DNA of 64,000 bases from contig URVB01000004.1 in assembly GCA_900551075.1 (NCBI GenBank), positions 62,001 through 126,000 of the forward strand. The letters run 5' to 3'. Position 1 is the stretch's first letter; each line of letters opens with the position of its first letter. The notes under the pieces are model-generated. The model ran no database searches and was not told where the DNA came from. It worked only from the letters and a program-made list of their open reading frames with translations. A program made the position numbers and the translations under genes. Below, in pieces: positions 16,420 to 23,806 of this stretch. Source of the DNA: an uncultured Blautia sp. GTDB taxonomy: Bacteria; Bacillota; Clostridia; Lachnospirales; Lachnospiraceae.

Positions 16420-16438
16420 TTTTCTCCTTATCTGGTTT
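16420..16438 (-). repeat. Right terminal inverted repeat of the element
   Basis: Reverse complement AAACCAGATAAGGAGAAAA, matching 4981-4999 at 17 of 19 bases. It lies 70 bp upstream of tnpV. Sequence to its right belongs to the host up to the RpiB-like gene. Confidence 0.7.
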
Positions 16439-16532
16439 CATTCATGTTTTACTTTTTCAATAAGTCTGTCAGTTTGTCCAATCACGTTTCATTTATGGTG
16501 GCGTTATCGTGTGAAGCAGGAAGGATTGAGCA

Positions 16533-16561
16533 TTGACAGCCGGGAAAAAAATGAGTAAAGT
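16533..16561 (+). promoter_or_regulatory. Possible promoter of the RpiB-like gene
   Basis: TTGACA (16533-16538), 17-bp gap, TAAAGT (16556-16561). The -35 is perfect, the -10 is 4 of 6. It lies 25 bp before the start codon and outside the element. Confidence 0.4.
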
Positions 16562-16585
16562 GAAGGAAAAAAAGGAGGGCTTACT

Positions 16586-17053
16586 GTGAAAATCATCATG
16601 GGAGCGGACCCGGCAGGGTTTGAATTGAAAAATGCAGTCAGGGAGGACCTTAAAAAGCGCGGATATGATATCACGGATATTGATCCGGATATCCCCGTAT
16701 TATTTCAGGATGCGGCGAAGACAGTGGCAAAAGGGGTGCAGAGCGGGGAATATGACAGAGGAATTGCCATTTGCGGCACAGGTATGGGTGTAAGCATCAT
16801 CTGTAATAAACACCGCGGTGTTTATGCTGCACTTTGCGAGAGCGTTTATCAGGCACGACGGGCAAAGACAGTCAATAATACCAATGTTTTGTGCATGGGC
16901 GGATTTATTGTTGGACAGGAAATGGGAAGAGAGATGGCACGTGCCTGGCTGGAAGCAGAACATATGGCAGGGCTGGATGAAGAAATGGCTGAGATTGTGG
17001 AAAAGGAATTTGATGAGCTGGTTGAGTTTGAAAAAACTGTTTATGAAAGGTGA
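16586..17053 (+). CDS. RpiB/LacA/LacB-family sugar-phosphate isomerase
   Basis: A 155-residue isomerase of the RpiB/LacAB family, which interconverts aldose and ketose phosphates. It shows GADPAGFELK at residues 6-15, the catalytic-type ICGTGMGVSI with Cys63, and NTNVLCMGG near residue 100. Two histidines usual in RpiB are replaced: Pro9 in place of the His after Asp8, and Asn97 at the start of the HN-x-x-N motif. LacA also lacks the first His, so it may act on a hexose phosphate. The start follows AAAGGAGGG; it reads as GTG at 16586. It lies just right of the element, which may have separated it from the kinase/aldolase operon on the left. Confidence 0.8.
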   Translation: MKIIMGADPAGFELKNAVREDLKKRGYDITDIDPDIPVLFQDAAKTVAKGVQSGEYDRGIAICGTGMGVSIICNKHRGVYAALCESVYQARRAKTVNNTNVLCMGGFIVGQEMGREMARAWLEAEHMAGLDEEMAEIVEKEFDELVEFEKTVYER

Positions 17054-17128
17054 ATGTGGAATGTGCACAAAAATAACGGCCAATTTATAGTAATATGTAC
17101 AGAAAGCATGAAAGTGTATGAAGAATGA

Positions 17129-17157
17129 TTGACATAAATATGAGATTGGACTATAAT
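17129..17157 (+). promoter_or_regulatory. Consensus promoter of the LacI-type regulator
   Basis: TTGACA (17129-17134), exactly 17 bp, TATAAT (17152-17157): a perfect sigma-A consensus, 52 bp before the regulator gene. Confidence 0.85.
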
Positions 17158-17166
17158 GCAGGAAAT

Positions 17167-17180
17167 AGAAACCGGTTACA
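17167..17180 (+). promoter_or_regulatory. LacI-type operator overlapping the start of transcription
   Basis: AGAAACCGGTTACA lies 10 bp after the -10 box, over the expected +1 region. It has the central CG and GAAAC/GTTAC arms of LacI-family operators and resembles sites at 18278-18290 and 18344-18355, so autoregulation is likely. Confidence 0.6.
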
Positions 17181-17209
17181 ATTGAACCACGGCTGGAAGG
17201 ATACAATGT

Positions 17210-18220
17210 ATGAGTAACTTGACAATTATGGACATCGCCCGGGAGGCAGGCGTTTCAAAGGCCACTGTTTCAAGGGTTATGAATAACTCAGGCGCTGTTA
17301 GTCCCAGTACGAGAGAGCGGGTATTGAATGTAATAGCTGCCAACAAATTTTCGCCTTCCGCAACAGCAAGGAATCTTTCCAGGGGAACATCTTCAGCAAT
17401 TGGTTTTGTAGTACCTGAAATTGATAACCCATTTTTTGGTGAATTACTTCGCGGTGTGACGGAAATTATAGATAAGAATAATCTTACGCTTATCTGCTGC
17501 AATACAGACGATGACGCGGAGAAAGACCGCAGAGCTCTAGAGCTTCTTAAGGAAAACAGAGTAAGAGGAATCTTATATACTCCGGCAATCGATTACAGTA
17601 GCAGGAGGGAAAGAAAACGTCTGGCGAAGGTTTTTCAGGAATTGGACGTACCTGTCATATTGATGGACAGGAATATCGGATTTCCTCAAATTGATGGAGT
17701 TTATTTTAATGATTATCAGGGAATGTATGACGCAACAGAGGCGTTGATTCAAGCCGGACATACGGAAATCGGCATCATTAATGCAAGTATGGACAGGGTT
17801 TTGGCAAGGGACCGGCAGAAGGGGTATCAGGATGCCCTTGAGCATGCCGGAATAAAGCTGAATGAAAACTATATGTTTCTCGGGAATTATCGGGCCACGA
17901 GGGCATATGAGCTGGCGAAAGAGCTGTTGGCTATGGAACATCGCCCGACAGCAGTTCTGACCTGCAACAACCGTACCAGTCTTGGATTTTTAAAAGCAGT
18001 TTATGAAAGAGGCGAATCAGTGCCGGAGGATATTTCCTGCATTGGTCTGGACAGGATTGAAATATTGGATGTCATCGGCAATCCTTTTAATTATATTGAG
18101 AGAGATGCAATCAAGATGGGGCAGACTGCCGTGGAATTATTGATCAGCAGGATGGCATTTCCGGACAAGCCAAGGATGGAGGTTATACTGGATACCAGGC
18201 TTGTGATAAAAAAATTGTAA
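17210..18220 (+). CDS. LacI-family transcriptional regulator
   Basis: A 336-residue regulator. Residues 5-25 (TIMDIAREAGVSKATVSRVMN) are the LacI helix-turn-helix and the hinge is near residue 50; the rest is a periplasmic-binding-like sugar sensor domain (GFVVPEIDNPFFGELLRG, CIGLDRIE). The start has GGAAGGA upstream. Its promoter is consensus and overlaps an operator. It lies just before the SIS/transporter/kinase/epimerase/HPS genes, with two similar operators in the 156-bp gap between, so it probably represses that operon until a sugar or sugar phosphate binds. Confidence 0.92.
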   Translation: MSNLTIMDIAREAGVSKATVSRVMNNSGAVSPSTRERVLNVIAANKFSPSATARNLSRGTSSAIGFVVPEIDNPFFGELLRGVTEIIDKNNLTLICCNTDDDAEKDRRALELLKENRVRGILYTPAIDYSSRRERKRLAKVFQELDVPVILMDRNIGFPQIDGVYFNDYQGMYDATEALIQAGHTEIGIINASMDRVLARDRQKGYQDALEHAGIKLNENYMFLGNYRATRAYELAKELLAMEHRPTAVLTCNNRTSLGFLKAVYERGESVPEDISCIGLDRIEILDVIGNPFNYIERDAIKMGQTAVELLISRMAFPDKPRMEVILDTRLVIKKL

Positions 18221-18277
18221 GAAATAGTGTGCAAATAATGGTGAATTCCTATTTGCATATTATTTTTAAATGAAATT

Positions 18278-18290
18278 GGAAGCGGTTTCA
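18278..18290 (+). promoter_or_regulatory. LacI-type operator upstream of the SIS gene
   Basis: GGAAGCGGTTTCA, a near-palindrome with a central CG, 87 bp before the SIS gene. Together with 18344-18355 it frames an AT-rich TATAAAAT (18314-18321) that may be a -10. Confidence 0.6.
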
Positions 18291-18343
18291 TCAAAAGTAA
18301 AAGCAATTTATCCTATAAAATAGGGAGAAAATTAGTAAAATTA

Positions 18344-18355
18344 GTTACCGTTTCC
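18344..18355 (+). promoter_or_regulatory. Second LacI-type operator upstream of the SIS gene
   Basis: GTTACCGTTTCC. Reverse complement GGAAACGGTAAC resembles the site at 17167-17180. It lies 22 bp before the SIS start, just after the presumed transcription start. Confidence 0.5.
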
Positions 18356-18376
18356 AAAGAAGAAAGGGGAAGAGGA

Positions 18377-18940
18377 ATGCAAGACAGATTTGAGGAATTG
18401 AGTTCTCAGGTTATCCGTGAACTGACTGAGGTATTCAGCAGAATGGATGATACGAATGTGAGAGAGCTCCTGGAAGAAATCAAAAAAGCACCAAGGATTT
18501 TTCTATTGGCGGCAGGCAGAGAAGGTCTGGCAACAAAAGCTTTTGCCATGAGGCTGATGCATCTTGGAAAAGATGCTTTTTGGATTTGGGATGATACCAC
18601 TCCTTCTATTGGCGGGGGAGATTTAATGATCTGCGCCTGCGGCTCTGCAAATGTCGGACATGAAAATTATGTTGCGGAAATGGCAAAAAAGAATGGTGCC
18701 AGGCTGGCATTGATCACATCTTCCAATGAAGGATATCTGCTTTCTATTGCAGATATTAAAGTAAATGTTCCTGCTGCCGCTTATAAAGCGGTTGGAGATT
18801 TCGCAGGATCAGGGCAGCTTATGGGAAATCTGTTCGAACAGGCGTTATTCATTTTTTATGATATTTCCATAATGATGCTTCGGGAAGAATTGAATTTGGA
18901 ACCGGAAGAAATGGCAGCAAGACACAGAAATGTGGAATAG
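18377..18940 (+). CDS. SIS-domain sugar isomerase-like protein (PHI-related)
   Basis: A 187-residue SIS-fold protein related to 6-phospho-3-hexuloisomerase (PHI). Shared features with the PHI at 26142-26702 are AAGREGLATKAFAMRLMHLG at residues 46-65 and a DDTTPSIGGGDLMI segment. Where PHI has the phosphate-binding SGSGET it has CGSANVGHE, so substrate handling must differ. It is first in the operon under the LacI-like operators, ahead of a sugar-binding protein. It could be an isomerase for an unusual keto-hexose phosphate or a sugar-phosphate-sensing protein. The start follows AAGGGGAAGAGG. Confidence 0.75.
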   Translation: MQDRFEELSSQVIRELTEVFSRMDDTNVRELLEEIKKAPRIFLLAAGREGLATKAFAMRLMHLGKDAFWIWDDTTPSIGGGDLMICACGSANVGHENYVAEMAKKNGARLALITSSNEGYLLSIADIKVNVPAAAYKAVGDFAGSGQLMGNLFEQALFIFYDISIMMLREELNLEPEEMAARHRNVE

Positions 18941-18966
18941 CTGTAAACGAAGAGCCCTTTGGGGAG

Positions 18967-18989
18967 CGCGGCGGGGCGCCGCGGTTTTT
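18967..18989 (+). terminator. GC-rich terminator-like hairpin
   Basis: CGCGGC (18967-18972) pairs with GCCGCG (18978-18983), followed by GTTTTTA. It lies between the SIS gene and the binding protein and could limit read-through. A further GGTAGT/ACTACC hairpin lies at 19006-19024. Confidence 0.5.
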
Positions 18990-19047
18990 ACATAATTCAC
19001 ATATCGGTAGTATTTGACACTACCCACATATTAAAGGAGGACAAAAA

Positions 19048-20103
19048 ATGAAAGCAAAGAAATTGGCAGCAATGGCTATGACCGCCGCAACGGTAACAGC
19101 GATGGCAGTACCTGCAAGTGTATCCGCAGCAGGTGACGATCTGTTTGATCCTGCTAATTACGTATCAGAGAAGGATTCTTCTGAATGGACAATTGCAGTC
19201 GTAACCAAAGACAACACTGCAAACTGGTTCAAGCGTATGGAGGTCGGTGTAAATGAATTCGGTGAAAAAACCGGAATTAATGTGATCCAGAAGGGACCGG
19301 CTAATGCGGATGCAGCTTCACAGGTACAGGTTATCGACGATATGATCAATCAGGGTGTGGATGCGCTCTGTGTCGTTCCGATTGACCCGGGCGCAATTGA
19401 GGCATCTCTTATGACAGCTATGGAAAAGGGTATCGTTGTAATTACCCATGAAGCTTCAAACCAGGTAAATACCCTGTACGATACAGAAGCATTTACAGCG
19501 GATGATTTCGGTGCGGCTCTTATGGACGCTCTGGCGGCAGATATGGGCGAGGAAGGCAAATATGCTGAAATGGTAGCTTATACAACAAGTACTACACATA
19601 TGGAATATGCAAATGCCCAGAAAGCCCGTCAGGAAGAGGCATATCCCAACATGGAGCTGATCAATGACGGCGCTGTTCCCACCTGTGAATCTGAAGAAAG
19701 CATTGACACTTCCTACGAAAGAGCAAAAGAAGTTCTGAAAGCAAATCCGGATTTGAAGGGCTTTACAGGTGTTGCCTCCACAGACTGCCCGGGTATTGCA
19801 AAGGCTGTTGAAGAATTAGGTCTTGATGTAAAGGTTGTCGGTGTTGGTACCCCGAATGAATTCAGGCCATATGTTGAATCCGGTACAATTTCCACTATGA
19901 AGCTTTGGGACCCGAAGGAATCAGGATACGTTATGTGTAAAGTTGCTTCCATGATCCTTGGCGGCGAAGAAATTGCAGAAGGAACAGATCTTGGCCGTGA
20001 TGGATATGACAGCATTTCTATCGTTGAGGGCGATAACAGATGCATCATTGGAAAAGCTGATATCAGCATCACCAAAGATAATATTGGTGATTACGACTTC
20101 TGA
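19048..20103 (+). CDS. Sugar ABC transporter substrate-binding protein
   Basis: A 351-residue exported binding protein of the ribose/AI-2-type family (Peripla_BP_4). Residues 1-27 are a signal peptide ending SVSAAG, with no lipobox Cys. Family features are NTANWFKRMEVGVNEF near residue 56, a DALCVVPIDPGAIE segment near 105 and STDCPGIAKAVEELGL near 248. It is separated from the ATPase gene by a strong terminator hairpin, as usual where the binding protein must be made in excess. With one ATPase and two permeases it recalls the Lsr/rhamnose type of transporter. AAAGGAGG precedes the start. Confidence 0.88.
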   Translation: MKAKKLAAMAMTAATVTAMAVPASVSAAGDDLFDPANYVSEKDSSEWTIAVVTKDNTANWFKRMEVGVNEFGEKTGINVIQKGPANADAASQVQVIDDMINQGVDALCVVPIDPGAIEASLMTAMEKGIVVITHEASNQVNTLYDTEAFTADDFGAALMDALAADMGEEGKYAEMVAYTTSTTHMEYANAQKARQEEAYPNMELINDGAVPTCESEESIDTSYERAKEVLKANPDLKGFTGVASTDCPGIAKAVEELGLDVKVVGVGTPNEFRPYVESGTISTMKLWDPKESGYVMCKVASMILGGEEIAEGTDLGRDGYDSISIVEGDNRCIIGKADISITKDNIGDYDF

Positions 20104-20147
20104 TCTGGTATTACAAATAGAAGCGTAATAAGAAAAAGGTAAACGGA

Positions 20148-20194
20148 ATATCGCATATCCTGCCTCCCTTTGCCAGGGTATGCGGTATTTTTTT
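20148..20194 (+). terminator. Strong terminator between binding protein and ATPase genes
   Basis: ATATCGCATATCCTG (20148-20162) pairs with CAGGGTATGCGGTAT (20174-20188) over 15 bp with two G-U pairs, followed by six Ts. Partial read-through would set the ratio of binding protein to membrane parts. Confidence 0.85.
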
Positions 20195-20278
20195 ACCAAA
20201 ATAAGCGGAAAAGCAGCTTTTTTAGCGCGTCACAGATGGGGATTTTAATGAATCGGGAAGAAAAGGCAGGGTGTTAGA

Positions 20279-21760
20279 ATGGAAAATATTCTTTCAGTAA
20301 AGCAGATTAAGAAGTCGTTCGGCGGAGTACATGCGTTGAAGGGGGTTGACCTTACGATTAAAAAAGGTGAAACACATTGTCTGGCCGGGGAGAATGGCTG
20401 TGGAAAATCCACGATCATCAAGGTGATTTCGGGATTTTATCAACCGGACGGCGGTACGATTGAAGTAGATGGAAAGGCGTACCCGGTGATGACGCCGGCA
20501 GAAGCGATTAAAGCAGGTATACAGGTCATTTATCAGGATTTTTCTATCTTCCCGAATTTGACGGTTATTGAAAATCTGGCATTTAACCAGGTACTTGCAA
20601 ACAAGAAAAAATTTGTAAATAGAAAAGAATTCAGAAGAATTGCAGAGGAGGCTGTTGCCAGGATCAATTTTGATGTGGAGCTGGATGCATTGGTGGAAAC
20701 CCTTCCGGTGGCGGATAAACAGCTCATTGCGATTTCCCGGGCGCTTTTGGACAATGCAAGGCTGATTATTATGGATGAGCCCACCACTGCCCTGACAAAA
20801 AAAGAAGTAAAGCGTTTATTTGAAATCATTGCACAGTTAAAAGCAAATGGCGTAACTATTCTGTTTGTATCACATAAATTGGATGAGGTATTTAAAATTT
20901 CCGATCGTATTACGATTATGAGAAGCGGTGAGAATGTGATAAGCTGTTCTGTCCAAGAGATAAATGAAGAAAAATTTGCCTATTATATGACCGGGCGGCA
21001 TTTCAATGATACGCAGGATAAGGAAGACGGCAGGGAAATCGGAAAACCTGTTCTGGAGGTTAGTAATTTAAGTGCTCCGGGCTTTGAAAATATCAGTTTT
21101 ACCCTGCATGAGGGGGAAATTATGGGTGTCACCGGACAGCTCGGCTCCGGACGTACAGAGCTGTCTCTGGCACTTTCCGGAATGCTGAAACCGGCGGCAG
21201 GTACAATTAAGCTTGATGGGCAGGAGGTCAAATTTGCAAATGTAAACCAGGCGCAGAAGGGTGGAATTTCCCTTGTTCCGGAGGACCGTCTGACCGAGGG
21301 CCTGTTTCTGCCGCAGTCTATTGCGGATAATATTACGGTAACAAGGCTGGATGAAATTGCTGCAAAAGGCGGCGTCGTGAACCGTGAAAAGGTGATGAGA
21401 GAATCGGCAGACTGGGTAAAGGATATCGGTGTTGTAACAAGGGACCATACATTCCCGGTAGCTACTTTGTCCGGCGGCAATCAGCAGAAGGTTGTTCTTG
21501 CAAGAGCATTGGCAACCAATCCGAAGGTTTTGATTCTGAACGGTCCGACGGTGGGAGTGGATATCGGTGCAAAATACGATATTCATAAGATGCTGAAGGA
21601 GCTTGCCGCGAAGGGAATGGCCATTATTGTTGTATCAGACGATACTTCGGAGGTTATTGCAACCTGTGATCGTGCCATTATCATGCAGGGAGGCCGCATA
21701 ACAGGACAATTGGAAAAAGAAGAGCTGGATGAGCAGAAGCTTGCAGATGCGGCAGACTGA
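20279..21760 (+). CDS. Sugar ABC transporter ATP-binding protein, two-domain
   Basis: A 493-residue RbsA/MglA-type ATPase. The first domain has GENGCGKST and LIIMDEPTTALT; the second has GQLGSGRTE in place of Walker A, LSGGNQQK and LILNGPTVGVD, where the Walker B Asp-Glu is changed to Asn-Gly, consistent with a non-catalytic second site. It follows the binding protein after a terminator and is 18 bp before the first permease. The start lies after an AGGGTG-like ribosome binding site. Confidence 0.9.
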   Translation: MENILSVKQIKKSFGGVHALKGVDLTIKKGETHCLAGENGCGKSTIIKVISGFYQPDGGTIEVDGKAYPVMTPAEAIKAGIQVIYQDFSIFPNLTVIENLAFNQVLANKKKFVNRKEFRRIAEEAVARINFDVELDALVETLPVADKQLIAISRALLDNARLIIMDEPTTALTKKEVKRLFEIIAQLKANGVTILFVSHKLDEVFKISDRITIMRSGENVISCSVQEINEEKFAYYMTGRHFNDTQDKEDGREIGKPVLEVSNLSAPGFENISFTLHEGEIMGVTGQLGSGRTELSLALSGMLKPAAGTIKLDGQEVKFANVNQAQKGGISLVPEDRLTEGLFLPQSIADNITVTRLDEIAAKGGVVNREKVMRESADWVKDIGVVTRDHTFPVATLSGGNQQKVVLARALATNPKVLILNGPTVGVDIGAKYDIHKMLKELAAKGMAIIVVSDDTSEVIATCDRAIIMQGGRITGQLEKEELDEQKLADAAD

Positions 21761-21778
21761 GAAGGGAGTGGATAACGA

Positions 21779-22804
21779 ATGAAACAGTTTAAATGGAAGA
21801 AATTAACCAGACAGTCGGAATTTTATGTGTTCCTGATTATCGTTCTTTTATCCGTGGTAATTCAACTGCGTTCCGGCCTGTTCTTCGCAAACAATAATAT
21901 TGTGGATATTATGCGTTCCATGATCGTTCCCTGTATTTATGCTTTGTGTGCATTCTTTGCATTTATCAGTACCGGACCGGATGTGTCATTCCCGTTGGTT
22001 GCTGCGTTGAGCAGTTATCTTGCGATTACGGTTACATATAAACTCCGGTACGATGGACCATGGATACTGGTATTTATTATCGGAATGGTTTTTGGCGGAA
22101 TTATGGGCGCCTTAAATGGATTTATTATTGTGAAATATAAATTCAACAGCCTGATTGTAACACTGGGTACCTCTTCTGTTTTCAGCGGTATTCTGCTGGG
22201 CGCTTTTGAGGCGGAGAGAATGGATTTGCCGGATACACTTCAGAGATTCGGAAAGGCTTCTCTGCTGATGGTAAAAAATGCAAAGACAGGTCTGGGCTCT
22301 ACCCTTCCGATGACTTTTTTGATTGTAGTCGTATTGTATGTGGCCGCTTATCTTGTATTGAATTTTACTATGGTTGGGCGGGGCGTATATGCAATAGGCG
22401 GTGATGAAATTTCTGCCGAAAGAGCGGGATTTGATGTGAAGAGGATACGTTTTGGTATTTTTGTCATTAATGGTATACTGGCATCCATTGCGGGACTTTC
22501 TTATGCGGTTATGTCTATGAGATACCTGCCGACGGAATATGCAGGTGCAGAGATGACTGTCATTGCCGCAATCATTTTGGGCGGTACACGGATGAACGGC
22601 GGTGTCGGAACACTGAAGGGATGTATTCTCGGCACCCTGCTTTTGACCATGGTAACAAACAGTCTGATCCTCCTGGGTATTTCCGTATACTGGCAGAAGG
22701 TTTTTGTTGGCGGAATCATCATTATAGGTACGGCAGTTTCCGTATTGCAGAGCCACAGTGTAAAAACAGGAAGAGCTAAGGCTGAGAAAAAGGAGGCGGC
22801 ATAA
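21779..22804 (+). CDS. Sugar ABC transporter permease (first of two)
   Basis: A 341-residue polytopic protein of the RbsC/LsrC family with roughly ten membrane helices. STGPDVSFPLVAALSS near residue 65 takes the place of the TGGIDLSVGS motif, and IILGGTRMNGGVGTLKG near residue 260 is the conserved loop. The C-terminus is Lys/Glu-rich and cytoplasmic. It starts after GAAGGGAG and stops 1 bp before the next permease, so the two probably make a heterodimeric channel with the single ATPase. Confidence 0.88.
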   Translation: MKQFKWKKLTRQSEFYVFLIIVLLSVVIQLRSGLFFANNNIVDIMRSMIVPCIYALCAFFAFISTGPDVSFPLVAALSSYLAITVTYKLRYDGPWILVFIIGMVFGGIMGALNGFIIVKYKFNSLIVTLGTSSVFSGILLGAFEAERMDLPDTLQRFGKASLLMVKNAKTGLGSTLPMTFLIVVVLYVAAYLVLNFTMVGRGVYAIGGDEISAERAGFDVKRIRFGIFVINGILASIAGLSYAVMSMRYLPTEYAGAEMTVIAAIILGGTRMNGGVGTLKGCILGTLLLTMVTNSLILLGISVYWQKVFVGGIIIIGTAVSVLQSHSVKTGRAKAEKKEAA

Positions 22805-22805
22805 A

Positions 22806-23774
22806 ATGAGTAAATTAAAAAAAATTGATGGAAATATTTTAAGGCTGCTTGCCATTTTTGCGGTTATTACTGCGGTTGCAGGTGTGACCAAAGGAACGAG
22901 GTTCCTGAATGCAGGTAATTTACAGTCCATGGCAAAGACACTTACCGAATATGGATTAATGTCTGTTGGCGTTGGCATTGCAATGATTTCCGGCGGTATA
23001 GATCTGTCCACGGTATATATTGCAAATCTCTGCGGCATTCTTGCCGGAATGACCATGAAATCTATGGGCGGCGGCATTCTTCCGGGAATTTTAGCCGCAG
23101 TGCTTGTAGGCGTTCTGTGCGGCGCATTTAACGGATTTCTGGTATCTGTGCTGAATATTCCGGCTATGCTGGCTACGCTTGGCACCTATCAGTTATATAT
23201 GGGGATTGCAATTGTATGCTCAAAGGGAAGCACGGTCAGCGGCGTTCCGAAGGAATACAGCCGGTTTGCATCAATGTCGGTGACAGGTATTCCATTGCCG
23301 TTTATTGTATTTGTTCTTCTGGTAATTGTGATTTCTTTTGTGATGTCAAAAACAAAATTCGGCAAGCGGGTACATCTTGTGGGAACTAATGCAAAAGCAG
23401 CAAAATTCGCAGGTATTAATAACGTATCTGTAATTATCAGAGCTTATATTTTATCCGGTATTGTATCTGCTTCAGCAGGACTTTTAAGTCTTTCCAGGAT
23501 CAGCTCTGCAAAGGCTGATTTCGGAAGCAGCTATACCATGCAGACAATTCTGATTGCCGTTTTGGGCGGCATTAATCCTAACGGTGGATTCGGAAGTATT
23601 CCGGGTATTGCAATGGCAGTCCTGATTCTTCAGATGCTGTCTTCTTATCTGAATATGTTCCCGAATATCAGCAACTATTACCGTGATCTGATATGGGGCG
23701 TTGCACTGATTGCTGTATTGATCATGAATTTTGTAATTGAAAAACGCCGTATGGCAAAGTTAAGCCGGAAATAA
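22806..23774 (+). CDS. Sugar ABC transporter permease (second of two)
   Basis: A 322-residue RbsC-like permease. GVGIAMISGGIDLSTVYIA near residue 56 and AVLGGINPNGGFGSIPG near residue 250 are family motifs. It follows the first permease with a 1-bp gap. Two distinct permeases with one ATPase are the layout of the AI-2 (LsrCD) and some pentose/hexose transporters. The sugar kinase gene follows within 35 bp. Confidence 0.88.
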   Translation: MSKLKKIDGNILRLLAIFAVITAVAGVTKGTRFLNAGNLQSMAKTLTEYGLMSVGVGIAMISGGIDLSTVYIANLCGILAGMTMKSMGGGILPGILAAVLVGVLCGAFNGFLVSVLNIPAMLATLGTYQLYMGIAIVCSKGSTVSGVPKEYSRFASMSVTGIPLPFIVFVLLVIVISFVMSKTKFGKRVHLVGTNAKAAKFAGINNVSVIIRAYILSGIVSASAGLLSLSRISSAKADFGSSYTMQTILIAVLGGINPNGGFGSIPGIAMAVLILQMLSSYLNMFPNISNYYRDLIWGVALIAVLIMNFVIEKRRMAKLSRK

Positions 23775-23806
23775 TTGTGTATGCAGTTGAGATGGAGGAG
23801 CGGATC

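Larger units (their letters stand above)
4981..16438. mobile_element. Integrative mobilisable element with lantibiotic-immunity cargo
   Basis: About 11.5 kb lying between the aldolase gene and the RpiB-like gene. Both ends carry an imperfect inverted repeat (17 of 19 bases, 4981-4999 and 16420-16438). Inside are a large serine recombinase next to the left end, TnpW-like, relaxase, MobC-like, hairpin-rich oriT candidate, sigma-like gene, lantibiotic protection genes and broken HTH and tnpV genes at the right end. All genes point left. There is no type IV secretion gene, so it would need a helper for transfer. The gene content recalls Tn4451/Tn1549-type elements. The exact crossover dinucleotide could not be fixed. 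The tnpV and HTH remnants show some decay, but the recombinase and mob genes are open. Confidence 0.82.

Noticed and set aside
22112..23185. Long minus-strand frame of 357 codons over the permease genes
   Set aside because: It lies opposite two clear permeases, has low-complexity, Cys/His/Arg-rich text without family motifs, and no ribosome binding site. The same holds for antisense frames at 25509-26321, 33182-34300, 34831-35775 and 45933-46802.
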